DNA of 64,000 nt from Dastarcus helophoroides (GCA_028583605.1 CM053329.1:13495001-13559000), one strand, 5' to 3'; positions 11,720-23,579 are shown, counted from the first letter of the stretch. Numbers and translations are program-made. The notes: a model not told the origin generated them from the letters alone.

Positions 11720-13280
11720 AGGTGTAGTAATCAACTCGGAACATTGTCGCCGCATGTGAAATAAGAATCCTATTTTTGCATGGTTTATGGTTTGTCTTCA
11801 CGGCACACGGCGCGTGACGAATTCGATAATATCGAGATGCTTTTCCTTTTCACTTAGAAAACCTTCGTTTTGGAACGCGAATATATCGTTTTTGATGAAA
11901 GAAAATCACCTTGTTTTGATTTTTAAACCCAAATCTGGAGGAGCAGGAAGAGACGTTTTGATGAGATTAAATTATTTTGTATGACTCGTTGATTTTTGTC
12001 TTGATACGAAATGTTCAACTTTGCAGGTATTGGTTCTTGATGTTTTAATCTTACCATTTGTAAAAAATAACTTCTTTCGGATTGTACCTCGAGAAACTAT
12101 TAAAAGTGTCCGATCCTAGAAGAAGTAGGTTTGCATACTGCTACATGTTAGGTTCGCTTTCAAAATTTCGTGAATTTAAACACTTTATTTAGTTAACTAA
12201 GAAACATAATGTTCAACAACGAAATTAAGAAACACTGATTGTCCGAATACGGATTATTGCATGTAATGACCATCATGATGAATCATCATCCGAATAAATC
12301 ACCATCCGGATGCGCGTGTATTTATATCGGACGATACTTCGCGAGATTTCCATTCGGAAAAGGTCTAAAAGATGCCAGAGTCCAGACACCTGCAAATCCA
12401 GACACCCGCAAATAAGTCATCGCAATAACAACATAGGTGGTCCCATCTACTTCACGATTTCTATCCCATCAGTTCATTACAATGCTGACTGTGGCTGAGG
12501 AAGCGTCTTCTCTAAGTCTTAAATTCTAAAAAAGAAAATGTTGTAATAATATTAACCTCTCGAGAAAATCAAAAGAAGATCTATCTGGAGCTCAAACATT
12601 TCAAAAATTTATGTCCCGTAATTGAGTCGTGGGTAATTGTGTTACCTGTGTTTGTTGCGTTTCATTATTGATAACTTCTTTCGAAGAATTTGGTTCCGGT
12701 ACCACTAAAATCACAACCGATACTCCGCCCCAAACCTTAAATCAGGTCGTTCTGGTGGTTTTTAACCTTTGGCAGCATTTATTGTCCGTTCATAATCTAT
12801 AATGCATTGTTAAATCTTGTGCGTGTAGAAAAACATCGAGAAGTCCATTATGTGTTTGCATAAATTTGAATAATAATACCGCCCAAGTCTATTAATCTGT
12901 ATAAGAGCCGATGATATAAATTATCTTACGATAAGCTTACGATATTATTTCTGGTCTATTTTTATATACCCACAATAGAAATAAATCACTCCAAGGTGTT
13001 GCTATTCTTCCGCCTGCGGTTTTATCACTTTGTTTATCAATTGCGTCATTTCACCTCGTCAAAATGTATAGGAGTGGCCCCATCGAATTATGCTCTGAAA
13101 AGTATCAGTTTCTAACACTCGAGTTCCCTCTACGATTTACAATTTCCACTTCCTGCTCAACTTATTAATTTTCAATGCAGGAATTGGAGGAGCTCCACAA
13201 AATGTGAGGAAGTTTCCCACACTAACTTCTCTTGGGACCATCATGTCCCAAGTGCGTCTCCCAAAAGCTGGGCTTTCTTT
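11720..13280. other. Spacer of the inverted duplication, first part, no recognised gene
   Basis: Ordinary-complexity DNA unrelated to the arms. It contains GATGATTCATCATCCG-type direct and inverted words near 12270-12310. On the minus strand at 12646-12735 a 30-codon open segment is bounded by AG and GTAACA; its pyrimidine tract is poor, so it is not called as an exon. Nothing else is identifiable. Confidence 0.5.
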
Positions 13281-14060
13281 TTAGAACTAAAAAGTATTTT
13301 ACACCTCATCAGCTGTTGATTCTCTACAAAGCTCAAGTTAGGTTAACACTGGAGTAGTGTTCTTAGAGTTGAGCCCCAAAGCACACTTTGGCTCTTTTGG
13401 ATTCAATGCTTTCTTTGCAAAAGGAAAAGGGATTCGTTTAATCGATGACGAGAGTATGACTGATTCTCTCGAAACACTGAATCATTGGTGACTTATCTGC
13501 TGCCCATTCTCTATAAAGCTCCGTTAGGCCAACGCATGGTTCTCATGTTTAGAGTTCGGTTCCAAAGCATACTTTGGCCCTTTTAGATACGATTCAAAAA
13601 AAGATTCGTTTAATCAATGAAAAGAGTTTGACTGTTTCTCTCAAAATAATTGGAGCACAAGCGAATGTTTGGTGCTAAAAAGTACTTCACATCTCATCAG
13701 CTATTACAAAGCTCAAGTTAGGGCAACACTAGTCAATAGTGTTCTCCTGTTTGGAGTTCATCCCCAAAACACACTTTAGCTCTCTTGGATTCGATTCAAA
13801 GAAGAGCGATTCTCCTAATTGATGACGAAAGTTTGACCGATTATCTCGAAACACTCGAGCACAGGCGGATGGTTGGTGACTTATTTCTTTTCTTCTTCTT
13901 CTTTTTTTCATGGGAAATACTGGCAGAAACTAATGGGTTTGATTCTCCCAAAGGTAAGATTCTCGAGGCATACAAGCCAGTCGGAGGCGACAAATTCTCG
14001 TGAGGACTTCTGTCCCATGAAGAGGTGACTTCAAACGTGTTACAATCTTCAAAAGAAATT
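13262..14060 (+). pseudogene. LINE reverse-transcriptase C-terminal region, three broken partial copies
   Basis: Translations show phrases typical of the region downstream of the RT domain in insect LINEs: KLGFLFRTKKYFTPHQLL near 13262, YKAQVRLTLE, APKHTLALLDS, SIQRRA, LIDDES(L/M)TDSLETL and EHRRMVGDLFLF. The same order starts about 13262, about 13500 and about 13670, so a segment was duplicated and each copy is broken by stops and frameshifts. After the third copy the frame shifts into FSRHTSQSEATNS, matching the usual end of these proteins. The third copy gives the longest open frame (13785-14003). No catalytic RT motifs are present. The clade is uncertain and differs from the jockey-like LINE at 53-63 kb. 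Confidence 0.75.
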
Positions 14061-15050
14061 CAGGAACTAGTAGACGTTTTTAGAAAACTCAAAAGAAACC
14101 GATTTAATTAAAAAGGTAACTATTTAATTACATGATTGAATAACTTCGCCAAGGATGAGAACATCCGAAACCACAATTTCCTATAATTTCATCTTCAATG
14201 TCATCTGAGATGACTTGGAATAAAAACTTGCTTCAAGTACTGAATCCTGCCAGATTCCAAGTAATGCAAACCTATTCGCATATTATTACATTTTAATCGC
14301 GTTATGGTCAAACAAGTTTTGAACAACAGGACATTAATGTTCAATTCCGGTTTAACGAAACAGGTCACATTTTTCAAGGAAATTGATTAATTTTTAAATA
14401 TCTTCCCAGAAAATCTTGCCATTTTGTTTTTGCAAGCTCATTGGTATTTAGATGCATTTGTAAACAACATAGTTTATGTGTGTGTGTGAGTTATTAAATA
14501 TGATTGCCTGCCATAAAGTGCAATTAAACATTTATAAATATGAACACCTATTTTTGCATAGTCACTTAATGCAATACCAACGAAGATTGCGTCTTACGCA
14601 TTTTTCAGAAATGTCTCTCATGAAAAAACATGGGCTCGATGTTTATCCGCAACAGGTTTTTATGGAAATTAATAAAAATATTGCAATATATCTCCTTTGT
14701 TCCCACGGGCGTGTAAACAAAGTGATTATTTGGATACGCAGCAGACCATATTGAACTGTTGCATGAAATTGCAATCTGCAATTTCTACTTTAATTCCGAT
14801 TTTTCGTCTGTTATAGCATCATTTCGGGTTCAAACTCTAAAAAAATGTAAATATTAACTGGGAATTTTGAGGAAAACTTTAAATAGAATTTCGAAAATTA
14901 GACAGGCATGGGGGACTGACGACAGAAGTGAAAACTTAAAAATAGAAAATAGATAATTAGTTTTTAATTTCTAAATTAATTCTAGTATCAAAAATTAGTA
15001 TTTCATTATATCTAAATGAAAATTGTCAAATTTAGTCTTATTTTTACATA
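14060..15050. other. Spacer of the inverted duplication, last part, no recognised gene
   Basis: AT-rich ordinary-complexity DNA, including a short TGTGTGTGTG tract at about 14477. An open frame at 14476-14754 (92 codons) begins inside that tract and matches nothing I know. I see no splice or regulatory feature worth calling. Confidence 0.5.
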
Positions 15051-15219
15051 CGAGGTCACGTTTTGTGATTTTTATTGAAACCTCAATAGTAATTGGACTA
15101 ATCCTCTTTTGCCGTTCAAAGTTGTTTGTTATTTATTCTCGGCGTCTTCGATTTAATTATTATTTGGTCGATGGACACTTATAGAACTAGTTGGTGGTAA
15201 ATGTTCCGCTTGATCGAAG

Positions 15220-15228
15220 TATAAAATA
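15220..15228 (+). promoter_or_regulatory. TATA-like box at head of satellite block 2
   Basis: TATAAAATA lies about 30 bp upstream of TCGTTCGTTGGTCCGG and 39 bp upstream of an ATG at 15259. The short open frame after it begins MTSAECWLSFD and stops near 15340. The TATA motif is kept in the left arm at 11444-11451. It is plausible as a core promoter, but there is no transcript evidence. Confidence 0.3.
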
Positions 15229-17600
15229 TGCTTTCTGCATTCGTTCGTTGGTCCGGCTATGACTTCTGCAGAATGCTGGTTGAGCTTTGATTTATTTTGG
15301 CCACCAAGAACATCTACGAGTTTGAAAATCAGTTCCTAGAGTTTCCAGAATATCCAGTCAATATGGTATTACTTGGACACTTCCACTTTATAAAGATATA
15401 ATTATAGTGGAAAAAGAAAATATTACTGATGAACTTTAGCTTTTACCAAAATGTTGACCACCAATAATAAGTGAGTTTTAACTGAATACATAAAATATGA
15501 AAACCTTTTGCTTCAAATCAAGGTTCTTCTTGGGTCCTTTGGCATACCCAAGCAATGATGCACAACTTAGAAAATTGTATATGATATGAAGATAAAACTA
15601 TAAGGGAAAAAGTAAATGTGACTGATGAAATTTCGTTTTCTATTGAAATTTTGATCACCAAATAATGATTAGGATGGATCAATTTTGTTCTAATATATAA
15701 GACTATGAGGGCGATATGTTGTTTAGTTTCAGATGAAACTTTTGATTAGTTTCTAAAGTCTCTAACATAATTAATTGATAAGGTACATCTTAGAAAAATG
15801 TACCACATGAAGACAAAATTATGGTGGAAAAAGAAAATATTACTGATGAACTTTCGTCTTCCACTGAAACGTTGACCACCAAATGATTATTAAGATGGAT
15901 CATTGCATCCGAATACGTAAGATTATACTGTCTAATTTCAAATGAAGCTTCAGATTAGTTTCCAGGATCTCCAGCATAACCATTCGATAAGGTACAGCTT
16001 GGAAGAATGTACCACATGAAGACAAAATTGTAGTGGAAAAAGAAACTATTACTGATGAACTTTCGTTTTTCGTTACAATTTTAACCACCAAATGATAATT
16101 AAGATGGATTGATTGTCTCATAATTCGGAAGATTATGCAGGCGATATGCTATTCTGTTTTAAATGAAGCCTCTGGTTAGTTTCAAGGGTCTCCAGCATCA
16201 TTACTCGATAAAGTACAGCTTAGAAAATTGTTTCATATGAAGGCAAAATTATAGTGGAAAAATAAAATGTTACTGATGAACTTTCGTTTTTCATTGAAAT
16301 TTTGAAAACCACATGATTATTAAGATGGATTGATTGTAGAAGCTTAGAACCATAGTCCATATGAAGGCAAAATTATTGTGGAAAAAGAAAATATTACTGA
16401 TGAACTTTCGTTTTTCATCGAAATTTTTAACACCAAATGATTATTAAGATGGACTGACAGAACAAGCTTAGAGCAAAGTTCCACATGAAGACCAAATTAT
16501 AGTGGAAAAAGAAAATAATACTGATGAACTTTCCTCTTCCATTGAAGCGTCGACTACCAAATGATTATTAATATGGATTGATTGTATAAGCTTAGAGCAA
16601 AGTTCCACATGAAGACATGATTATAGTGGAAAAAGAAAATATTACTGATGAACTTTACTTTTTCATTAAAATTTTGACCACCAAATGATTATTAAGCTGG
16701 ATTGACCGAACGAGGCTTAGAACATGTTCCATATGAAGGCAAACTTTTAGTGAAAACAGTAAATATTACTGATAAACTTTCCTTTTTTATTAAAATTTTG
16801 ACCACCAAATGATTATTAAGATGGATTCATTGTACGAGCTTAAAGGCATAGTCCATATAAAGGCAACATTATAGTGGAAAAAGTAAATATTACTGAAGAA
16901 CTTTCCTTTTTCCTTAAAATTTTGACCACCAAATGATTATAGGATGGATTGATTTTACGAACCTAGAACATGTTCCATATGAAGGCAAAATTATAGTGGA
17001 AAAAGAAAATGTCACTGATGAACTTTCGTTTTCCATTGGAATTTTGAACACCAATTGATTATAAGGATGAATTGATTGTAAAAGTTTAGAACCATAGTCC
17101 ATATGAAGGCAAAATTATTGTGGAAAAAGAAAATATTACTGATGAACTTTCCTTTTTCATCGAAATTTTGATCACCAAATGATTATTAAGATGGATTGAC
17201 TGTACAAGCTTAGAGCAAAGTTCCACACGAAGACCAGATTATCGTGGAAAAAGAAAATATTACAGATGAACTTTGCTCTTCCATTGAAACGTTGACCACC
17301 AAATGATTATTAAGATGGATTAACTGTACAAGCTTAGAGCAAAGTTCCACATGAAGACAAGATTATAGTGAAAAAAGAAAATATTACTGATGAACTTTAC
17401 TTTTCCATTGAAATGTTGACCACCAAATGATTATTAAGATGGATTGATTGAACGAGGCTTAGAACATGTTCCATATGAGGGCAAACTTTTAGTGAAAACA
17501 GTAAATACTACTGATAAACTTTCCTTTTTTATTAAAACTTTGACCACCAAATGATAATTAAGATGGATTCATTGTACGAGCTTAAAACCATAGTCCATAT

Positions 17601-18745
17601 TAATGTTGAGCTATTTGAATACAAGTTGTGAGATGTATTCGATTCTACCAAGATCTCGAATACATCCGATTCTCAACTGAAGTATTCGAATACTCCCAGA
17701 CTCCGTGAGTTGAAGTGAGAATATGAATAGAATCGGTTCTCGCCTCACGCAAGCAACATCTCATCATCGCATGATTCATAAGTTCTCGGGTACTTTCTTG
17801 TATTCGAATACAAAATATGTATTCGAGATTGTGGTACAGTCGACTCCCGTTAAAGTTGCGCCCGTTAAAGTTGACCGCTCGTTAAAGTTGACAAGATACG
17901 ATCGCTAAAGTTGCGCGGATATTCCCCCTCTCTATTTTCGAACGACGAATTAAGACTTCCGACTTTTAGCGCCACTTTTGAATAACCCACTCAACCGCAC
18001 AAAGAGCAATACAACATAACATTTTTCGACAATGGTAGGGATGGTTAGGGGAGTAGCAACTTTAACGGTCGGTCCAGTCCGCTGAGCGCAACTTTAGCGG
18101 GAGTCTACTGTAGTCCGATACAACAAAACATTGGAATGCTGAGAAGTGAATAGAATCGGTCTCCTAACTACGCTACATCTCCGATTCTTAACTTCTCCGA
18201 TGTTGAAGACTGTACCCGAATCTTGTATTCAAGATCTTAGACATGCATTATTGAATGCCTATTGTATTCGAGATCATTTTTATCCGGGATGGTTGGTTAC
18301 GCATTATGCTCGCACACTCGTGCATTCGAATATGTACCTAATTTTTAATTTATTGCTTCATCCTTCTTATAAAATTATTAAATAACGAAATGCTCAAGTA
18401 CATTTTAAAATCTGGCTCTCAATTTTAATAAGGAAATTTAACAATACCAGAAAATACAGTGCCAATATGCGAATCCAATCAAAGTTAAAGATACGTATGT
18501 GAATTCTAAAGCTTCAAGATTTATTTATATTAAGAAATTTGTATATATTCAATTAGGGAATTACCAATTACGGGCCTAGGTACAGAAGTACTAAAATCGA
18601 AAGTCATATCTCGCCATCACATACCTCGAACACGGGAACGGGACAATTTTTCTAGTAGGTATTTTATTATCCTATAATTCGATTCTCAAAAGTATTAGAA
18701 TTCAATATATTCGATTATGAAAATCGTTCGATTATTTCAACACTA
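17601..18745. mobile_element. Non-autonomous hAT-like element, 1145 bp, with diverged 8-bp target duplication
   Basis: The left end is TAATGTTGAGCTATTTGAA and the right end, read inward on minus, is TAGTGTTGAAATAATCGAA, giving imperfect terminal inverted repeats of hAT style. The satellite unit is cut cleanly: GTCCATAT precedes the element, GCCAATAG follows, then the satellite resumes at GAAG exactly where it would continue after GTCCATAT. This indicates an 8-bp target duplication now matching at 5 of 8 positions. The interior is rich in GTATTCGAATAC-like palindromes and has no transposase frame. A pogo-like MITE is nested inside. Confidence 0.7.
17837..18110. mobile_element. Pogo-like MITE, 274 bp, TA target duplication
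   Basis: The terminal inverted repeats are CAGTCGACTCCCGTTAAAGT at the left and the complement of ACTTTAGCGGGAGTCTACTG at the right, about 25 bp with three mismatches including the neighbouring GCGC. TA flanks both ends (17835-17836 and 18111-18112). The word GTTAAAGTTG is repeated three times just inside the left end, as subterminal repeats. CAGT termini with a TA target fit Tc1/mariner-superfamily pogo-type MITEs. It inserted into the surrounding hAT-like element and so is younger than it. It has no coding capacity. Confidence 0.75.
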
Positions 18746-19552
18746 GCCAATAGGAAGACCAACTTATAGTGGAAAAAGTAAATATTACTGATGAACATTC
18801 CTTTTCCCGCGTAATTTTGAACACCAAATGATTATTAAGATGGATTGACTGTACACGCTTAGAGCAAAGTTCCATACGAAGACAAGATTATAGTGGAAAA
18901 AGAAAATATTACTGATGAACTTTCCTTTTCCATTGAAACGTTGATCACCAAATGATTATTAAGATGGATTGACTGTACAAGCTGAGAGCAAAGTTCCACA
19001 TGAAGACAAGATTATAGTGGAAAAAGAAAATATTACTGATGAACTTTTCTTTTCCATTGAAACGTTGACCACCAAATGATTATTAAGATGGATTGACTGT
19101 ACAAGCTTAGAGCAAAGTTCCACATGAAGACAAGATTATAGTGGAAAAAGAAAATATTACTGATGAACTTTTCTTTTCCATTGAAACGCTGACCACCAAA
19201 TGATTATTAAGATGGATTGACTGTACAAGCTTAGAGCAAAGTTAGACATGAAGACAAGATTATAGTGGAAAAAGAAAATATTACTGATGAACTTCACTTT
19301 TCCATTGAAATGTTGAACGAGGCTTAAGACATGTTCCTTCCATATGAAGGCAAACTTTTACTCAAAACAGTAAATATTACTAATAATCTTTTCTTTTTCA
19401 CTAAAATTTTGGCCACCAAATGATTATTAAGATGGATTCATTGTACGAGTTTAAAGCCATAGTCCATATGAAGGCAAAATTATAGCGGAAACAGTAAATA
19501 TTACTGATGAACTTTCCTTTTTCATTAAAATTTTGACCACCAAATGATTATA

Positions 19553-20823
19553 TTGGATTGTACGGAAAGTAATTTCGTTTTTTTTTTGTGGAAATGAAAG
19601 ACAGTTTTTATATAAAAAACAAATACTTAATTAAATTATATATTGGCCGTTCTGGTCCAACACCTTTTGCCATCTTTCTGGTAGTAGCATAATTCCACGC
19701 TCAATAAAATTGTTGGTGTTTGCTGGCACTGATCGAGGTGGTTTTTGACCTCCTCATTTGAGGTGAAGGTTTTACCGTCTAAAAAATGAGTGACCGGAAC
19801 AAATAATAATCCGATGGTGCCAGGTCTGGAGAATATGGTGGGTGTGGCATTGTATCCCATTCAAGCTGTAAAAGCTTTTGGCGAGTGACCAAACTTGTAT
19901 GAGGTCTCGCGTTGTCTTGGTGAAACACTACACCTTTCCTGTTGATTAGTTCTGGCCTTTTCTGTTGAAGTGCATCATTCAGTTTGTCCAGCTGATGACA
20001 GTAGACTTCCGAATTATTCGTTGTGTTATCCGGTAAAAGCTCAAAAAAAAACGATTTCTTTAAAATCCCACCAAACAGACAGCATCACCATTTTTTGGTG
20101 ACTATCGGCTTTGGAAATGGTTTGAGCCGGTTTATATTTTTTGATCCATGACCTCTTGCGTTTGACGTTGTTGTATACAACCCATTTTTCGTCCCCAGTG
20201 ATGATGCGCTTGAAAAACGGATCATTTTCGTGACGTTTGAGAAGCGAATCGCAGACGTCAATGCGGCGATACAGATTTCTCTCTGTGAGAACATGGGGAA
20301 CCCATACATCGAGCTTCGAGGATAATCCCAGTGGTCATAAACTGTTGAATTTGATAAATTTAAACTCAATCCGATCTCACATGTTGTTATCCGCCGGTTC
20401 GCATCAACTAATGCCTTTAACGCGTCTTTATCAGCTTCAACCGGCCTTCCCGAACGTGGTGCATCTTCGACATCAAAATTGCCGGATCGAAATTTAGCGA
20501 ACCAGTTCTGGCACTGGCGTACTGTCAACACACCTTCTCCATACACATCGGTCAATTTCTTTCTGGCTTGAACAGCATTTTTACCCTTTCTGCAGTAAAA
20601 CAGTAAGATATGTCGAAAATGCTGCTTATCGCTCTCCACATTTAAAAGGGCACCAACCAAAAACTACTGTGCAGAATTAATCAAATTTTTTCACAACCAA
20701 GTCTTGCTATGTCAGTTGTCAAAATACATATGATTATGCCGCTTAAGTGTGACGTTGGGTGCAAAACAAATACCATTAAATCCTCTGTCGGGAAAAAACG
20801 AAATTACTTTCCGAACAACCCGA
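19553..20823 (-). mobile_element. Mariner element, 1271 bp, TA target duplication
   Basis: The terminal inverted repeats read TTGGATTGTACGGAAAGTAA from the left and TCGGGTTGTTCGGAAAGTAA from the right on minus, continuing TTTCGTTTTTT. TA lies at 19551-19552 and 20824-20825. Removing the element and one TA restores the satellite sequence CAAATGATTA-TA-GGATGGATTG, a clean empty site. Length, TIR style and the encoded transposase fit the mariner family of IS630/Tc1/mariner. The transposase frame is broken, so this copy is non-autonomous. Confidence 0.92.
19636..20660 (-). pseudogene. Mariner transposase, frameshifted
   Basis: The 5' part (20660 downward) is open for about 116 residues in the correct frame: an N-terminal helix-turn-helix region with KGKNAVQARKKLTDVYGE and WFAKFRSGNFDVEDAPRSGR, then VEADKDALKALVDANRRIT. 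At the helix-turn-helix 2 / linker junction (VYDHW...) the frame shifts. In the other frames GDEKW, HQDNARPHTS and YSPDLAPSDYYLF are visible, which are the positions of the D,D34D catalytic triad of mariner. A further shift precedes the C-terminal HFLDGKTFTSNEEVKNHL. Total length would be about 340 residues, usual for the family. At least two frameshifts mean it cannot make a full enzyme. Confidence 0.9.
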
Positions 20824-22678
20824 TAGGATGGATTGATTGTAGGAGCCTAGAACATGTTCCATATGAAGGCAAAATTATAGTGAAAAAAGAAAATGTTACT
20901 GATGAACTTTCGTTTTCCGTTGAAATTTTGAACAACAAATGGTTATAAGGATGGATTGATTCTAGAAGCTTAGAACCATGGTCCATACGAAGACAAGATT
21001 ATAGTGGAAAAAGAAAATATTACTGATGAACTTTCCTCTTCCATTGAAACGTTGACCACCAAATGATTATTAAGATGGATTGACTGTACAAACTTAGAGC
21101 AAAGTTCCACCTGAAGACAAAATTATAGTGGAAAAAGAAAATATTACTGATGAACTTTTATTTTCCATTGAAATGTTGACTATCAAATAATTATTAAGAT
21201 GGATGGATTGATTGAACGACGCATATAATATGTTCTATATGAAGGCAAACTTTTGGTGGAAATAGTAAATATTACTGATAAACTTTCCTTTTTCATTAAA
21301 ATTTTGACCACCAAATGATTATAAAGATGAAATCATTGTACGAGCTTAGAACCATAGTCCATATGAAGGCAAAATTATAGTGGAAACAGTAAATATTATA
21401 TACTGATGAACTTTCCTTTTTCATTGAAATTTTGACCACCAAATGATTATAATATGGATTGATTGTACGAGCTTAGAACATGTGCCATCTGAAGGCAAAG
21501 TTATAGTGGAAAAAGTAAATATTACTGATGAACTTTCCTTTTTCATCGAAATGTTGAACACCAAATGATTATTAAGATGGATTGATAGAACAAACTTAGA
21601 GCAAAGTTCCACATGAAGACCAGATTACAGTGGAAAAGTAAATATTATTGATGGACCTTCCTTTTTCATTAAAATTTTGAACATCAAATGATTATTAAGA
21701 TAGATTCATTGTACGAGCTTAAAGCCATAGTCCATATGAAGGCAAAATTATAGTGGAAGAAGTAAATATTACTGATGAACTTTCCTTTTTCATTAAAATT
21801 TTGACCACCAAATGATTATAACATGGATTGATTGTACGAGGTTAGAACATGTTCCATATGAAGGCAAAATTATAGTGAAAAAAGTAAATATTACTGATGA
21901 ACTTTCCTTTTTCATCGAAATTTTGAACACCAAATGATTATTAAGATGGATTGGCTGTATAAGCTTAGAGCAAAGTTCCACATGAAGACAAGATTATAGT
22001 GGAAAAAGTAAATATTATTGATGAACCTTCCCTTTTCATTGAAATTTTGACAAATGATTATAAGATGGATTGATTGTAGGAGCCTAAAACATGTTCCATA
22101 TGAAGGCAAAATTATAGTGGAAAAAGAAAATGTTACTGATGAACTTTCGTTTTTCATTGAAATTTTGAACACCAAATGATTATTAAGATGGATTGACAGA
22201 ACAAGCTTAGAGCAAAATTCCACATGAAGACCAGATTATAGCGGAAAAAGAAAATATTACTGATGAACTTTGCTCTTCCATTGAAACGTTGACCACCAAA
22301 TGATTATTAAGATGGATTAACTGTACAAACTTAGAGCAAAGTTCCACAGCAAGACAAGATTATAGTGGAAAAAGAAAATATTACTGATGAACATTCCTTT
22401 TTCATTGAAATTTTGACCACCAAATGATTACTAAGATGGATTGATGTAAGAGCTTAGGACCATAGTCCATATGAAGACAAAATTATGGTGGAAAAAGTAA
22501 ATATTACTGATGAACTTTATTTTTTCATCAAAATATTGACCACCAAACGATTATTGAGATGGATTGACTGTACAAGCTTAGAGTAAAGTTCCATATGAAG
22601 ACAAGATTATAGTGGAAAAAGTAAATATTACTGATGAACCTTCCTTTTTCATTGAAATTTTTACCACCAAAAGCACCG

Positions 22679-22800
22679 GTGAGTACTAAAAATGATCGAT
22701 TTTGATTGAATTCAAAAGATTACGACGTTAGTTTTTTTAGTTTCTGTTGAAGCGCCTGGTTAGTTCTTAGAATCTGTAGCATATACAATCTACAAGGTAA
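22679..22800 (+). other. Tail of satellite block 2 with donor-like GTGAGT
   Basis: The last satellite unit ends ACCACCAAAAGCACCG followed by GTGAGT (22679-22684), a consensus-like 5' splice site, instead of the usual CCAAATGATTATTAAG. The following ~110 bp match the complement of 8300-8410, the equivalent edge of the left arm. This makes the edge a defined boundary rather than a random decay point. Whether GTGAGT is used as a donor is unknown. Confidence 0.3.
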
Positions 22801-23579
22801 AACCTTCTAAGTATGAAGATAGAATTATGATGGAAAAATAAAATATTACTAATGAATTTTAGTTTTTCACTGAAATTTTAATCTCCAGGAGCCCTACCTG
22901 TGAGTATTTAAGGTAGACAAGCTCAACTAAAGACACCAAATATTGACAACATAATATACTGGTTCATCGAGTGATCGATTAAATGTTGACAGCGCTCTAG
23001 ACCTTATTCGGACAGCTGCAACATCGCCTCCAGTCGAATATAAAAGAAACGAACGATTGAATAGACTAGTCTGGATGTTAAGTTAGGAATTCTTGATTTT
23101 TGCAGGAGTACTTCTCGAAATTTGGACTTTTTCCCAACATTCAAAATGTAGGAAATTCGAGAAAAAAGTTTAATTACAAAAAAATTAAACTATCACGAGG
23201 AATCAAAATTTTGGTTTGGAAGCCGAAGTTTTACGTAGAGCGTATAAATTCAAAGTGTGTGCTCGAAATTTTTGAATTCGAATGTCGAAATTTTAAGACA
23301 CAGAATCGGTAAAAACTGCTCGACAAATTTACTCCTTTTTTATTTCGAAAAGCATGACGAAATTTTGAGTTAACATCGAGTATCAAAAATGGTCAAATTT
23401 TGTAATTATGGTCGCAAGTGAACTGGAATATCCTCAGATGTTCCTGGAAGTGGTCAATCAATCTTGATCGAATTATTTATATCAGTCAGTTATCGCGTTA
23501 CGTGATTGTAATGTTTAATAGAAAATCCTAATTAGCTGGAAATTGGCATACGATATTCATGTAACCTATCTGAAAATTG

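Larger units (their letters stand above)
8081..11720. repeat. Left arm of a large inverted duplication
   Basis: The reverse complement of this segment matches 15051-23580 in order. The outer flank 8081-8220 (CAATCAATCTTTATGG and CGTGATTGTAATGTTTA read on minus) matches 23430-23580. The satellite core follows. The inner flank 11150-11720 (words GGACTAATCCTC, AACTAGTTGGTGGT and ACATCTACGAGTTT on minus) matches 15051-15340. Divergence is visible at many positions, so the duplication is old. The arm is shorter than its partner because the satellite is less expanded and no transposons have landed in it. Confidence 0.85.
15390..22678 (+). repeat. 123/124-bp satellite, block 2, with higher-order subtypes
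   Basis: This is the largest block. The unit is TGATTATTAAGATGGATTGA, a variable linker, TATGAAGGCAAAATTATAG, TGGAAAAAGAAAATATTACT, GATGAACTTTCG, then CATTGAAATTTTGACCACCAA. Linker subtypes are A1 (GAACATGTTCC), A2 (GAGCAAAGTTCC) and A3 (GAACCATAGTCC), plus a long class B near the head. From 16360 to 17095 the order A3-A2-A2-A1-A3-A1 restarts, suggesting a hexameric ~735-bp higher-order unit. One frame of most units reads YEGKIIVEKENITDELSF and closes at the same TGA after a Lys codon. The block is interrupted at 17601-18745 and 19553-20823. Confidence 0.9.

Noticed and set aside
20237..20497. 86-codon plus-strand open frame inside the mariner
   Set aside because: Antisense of the transposase.
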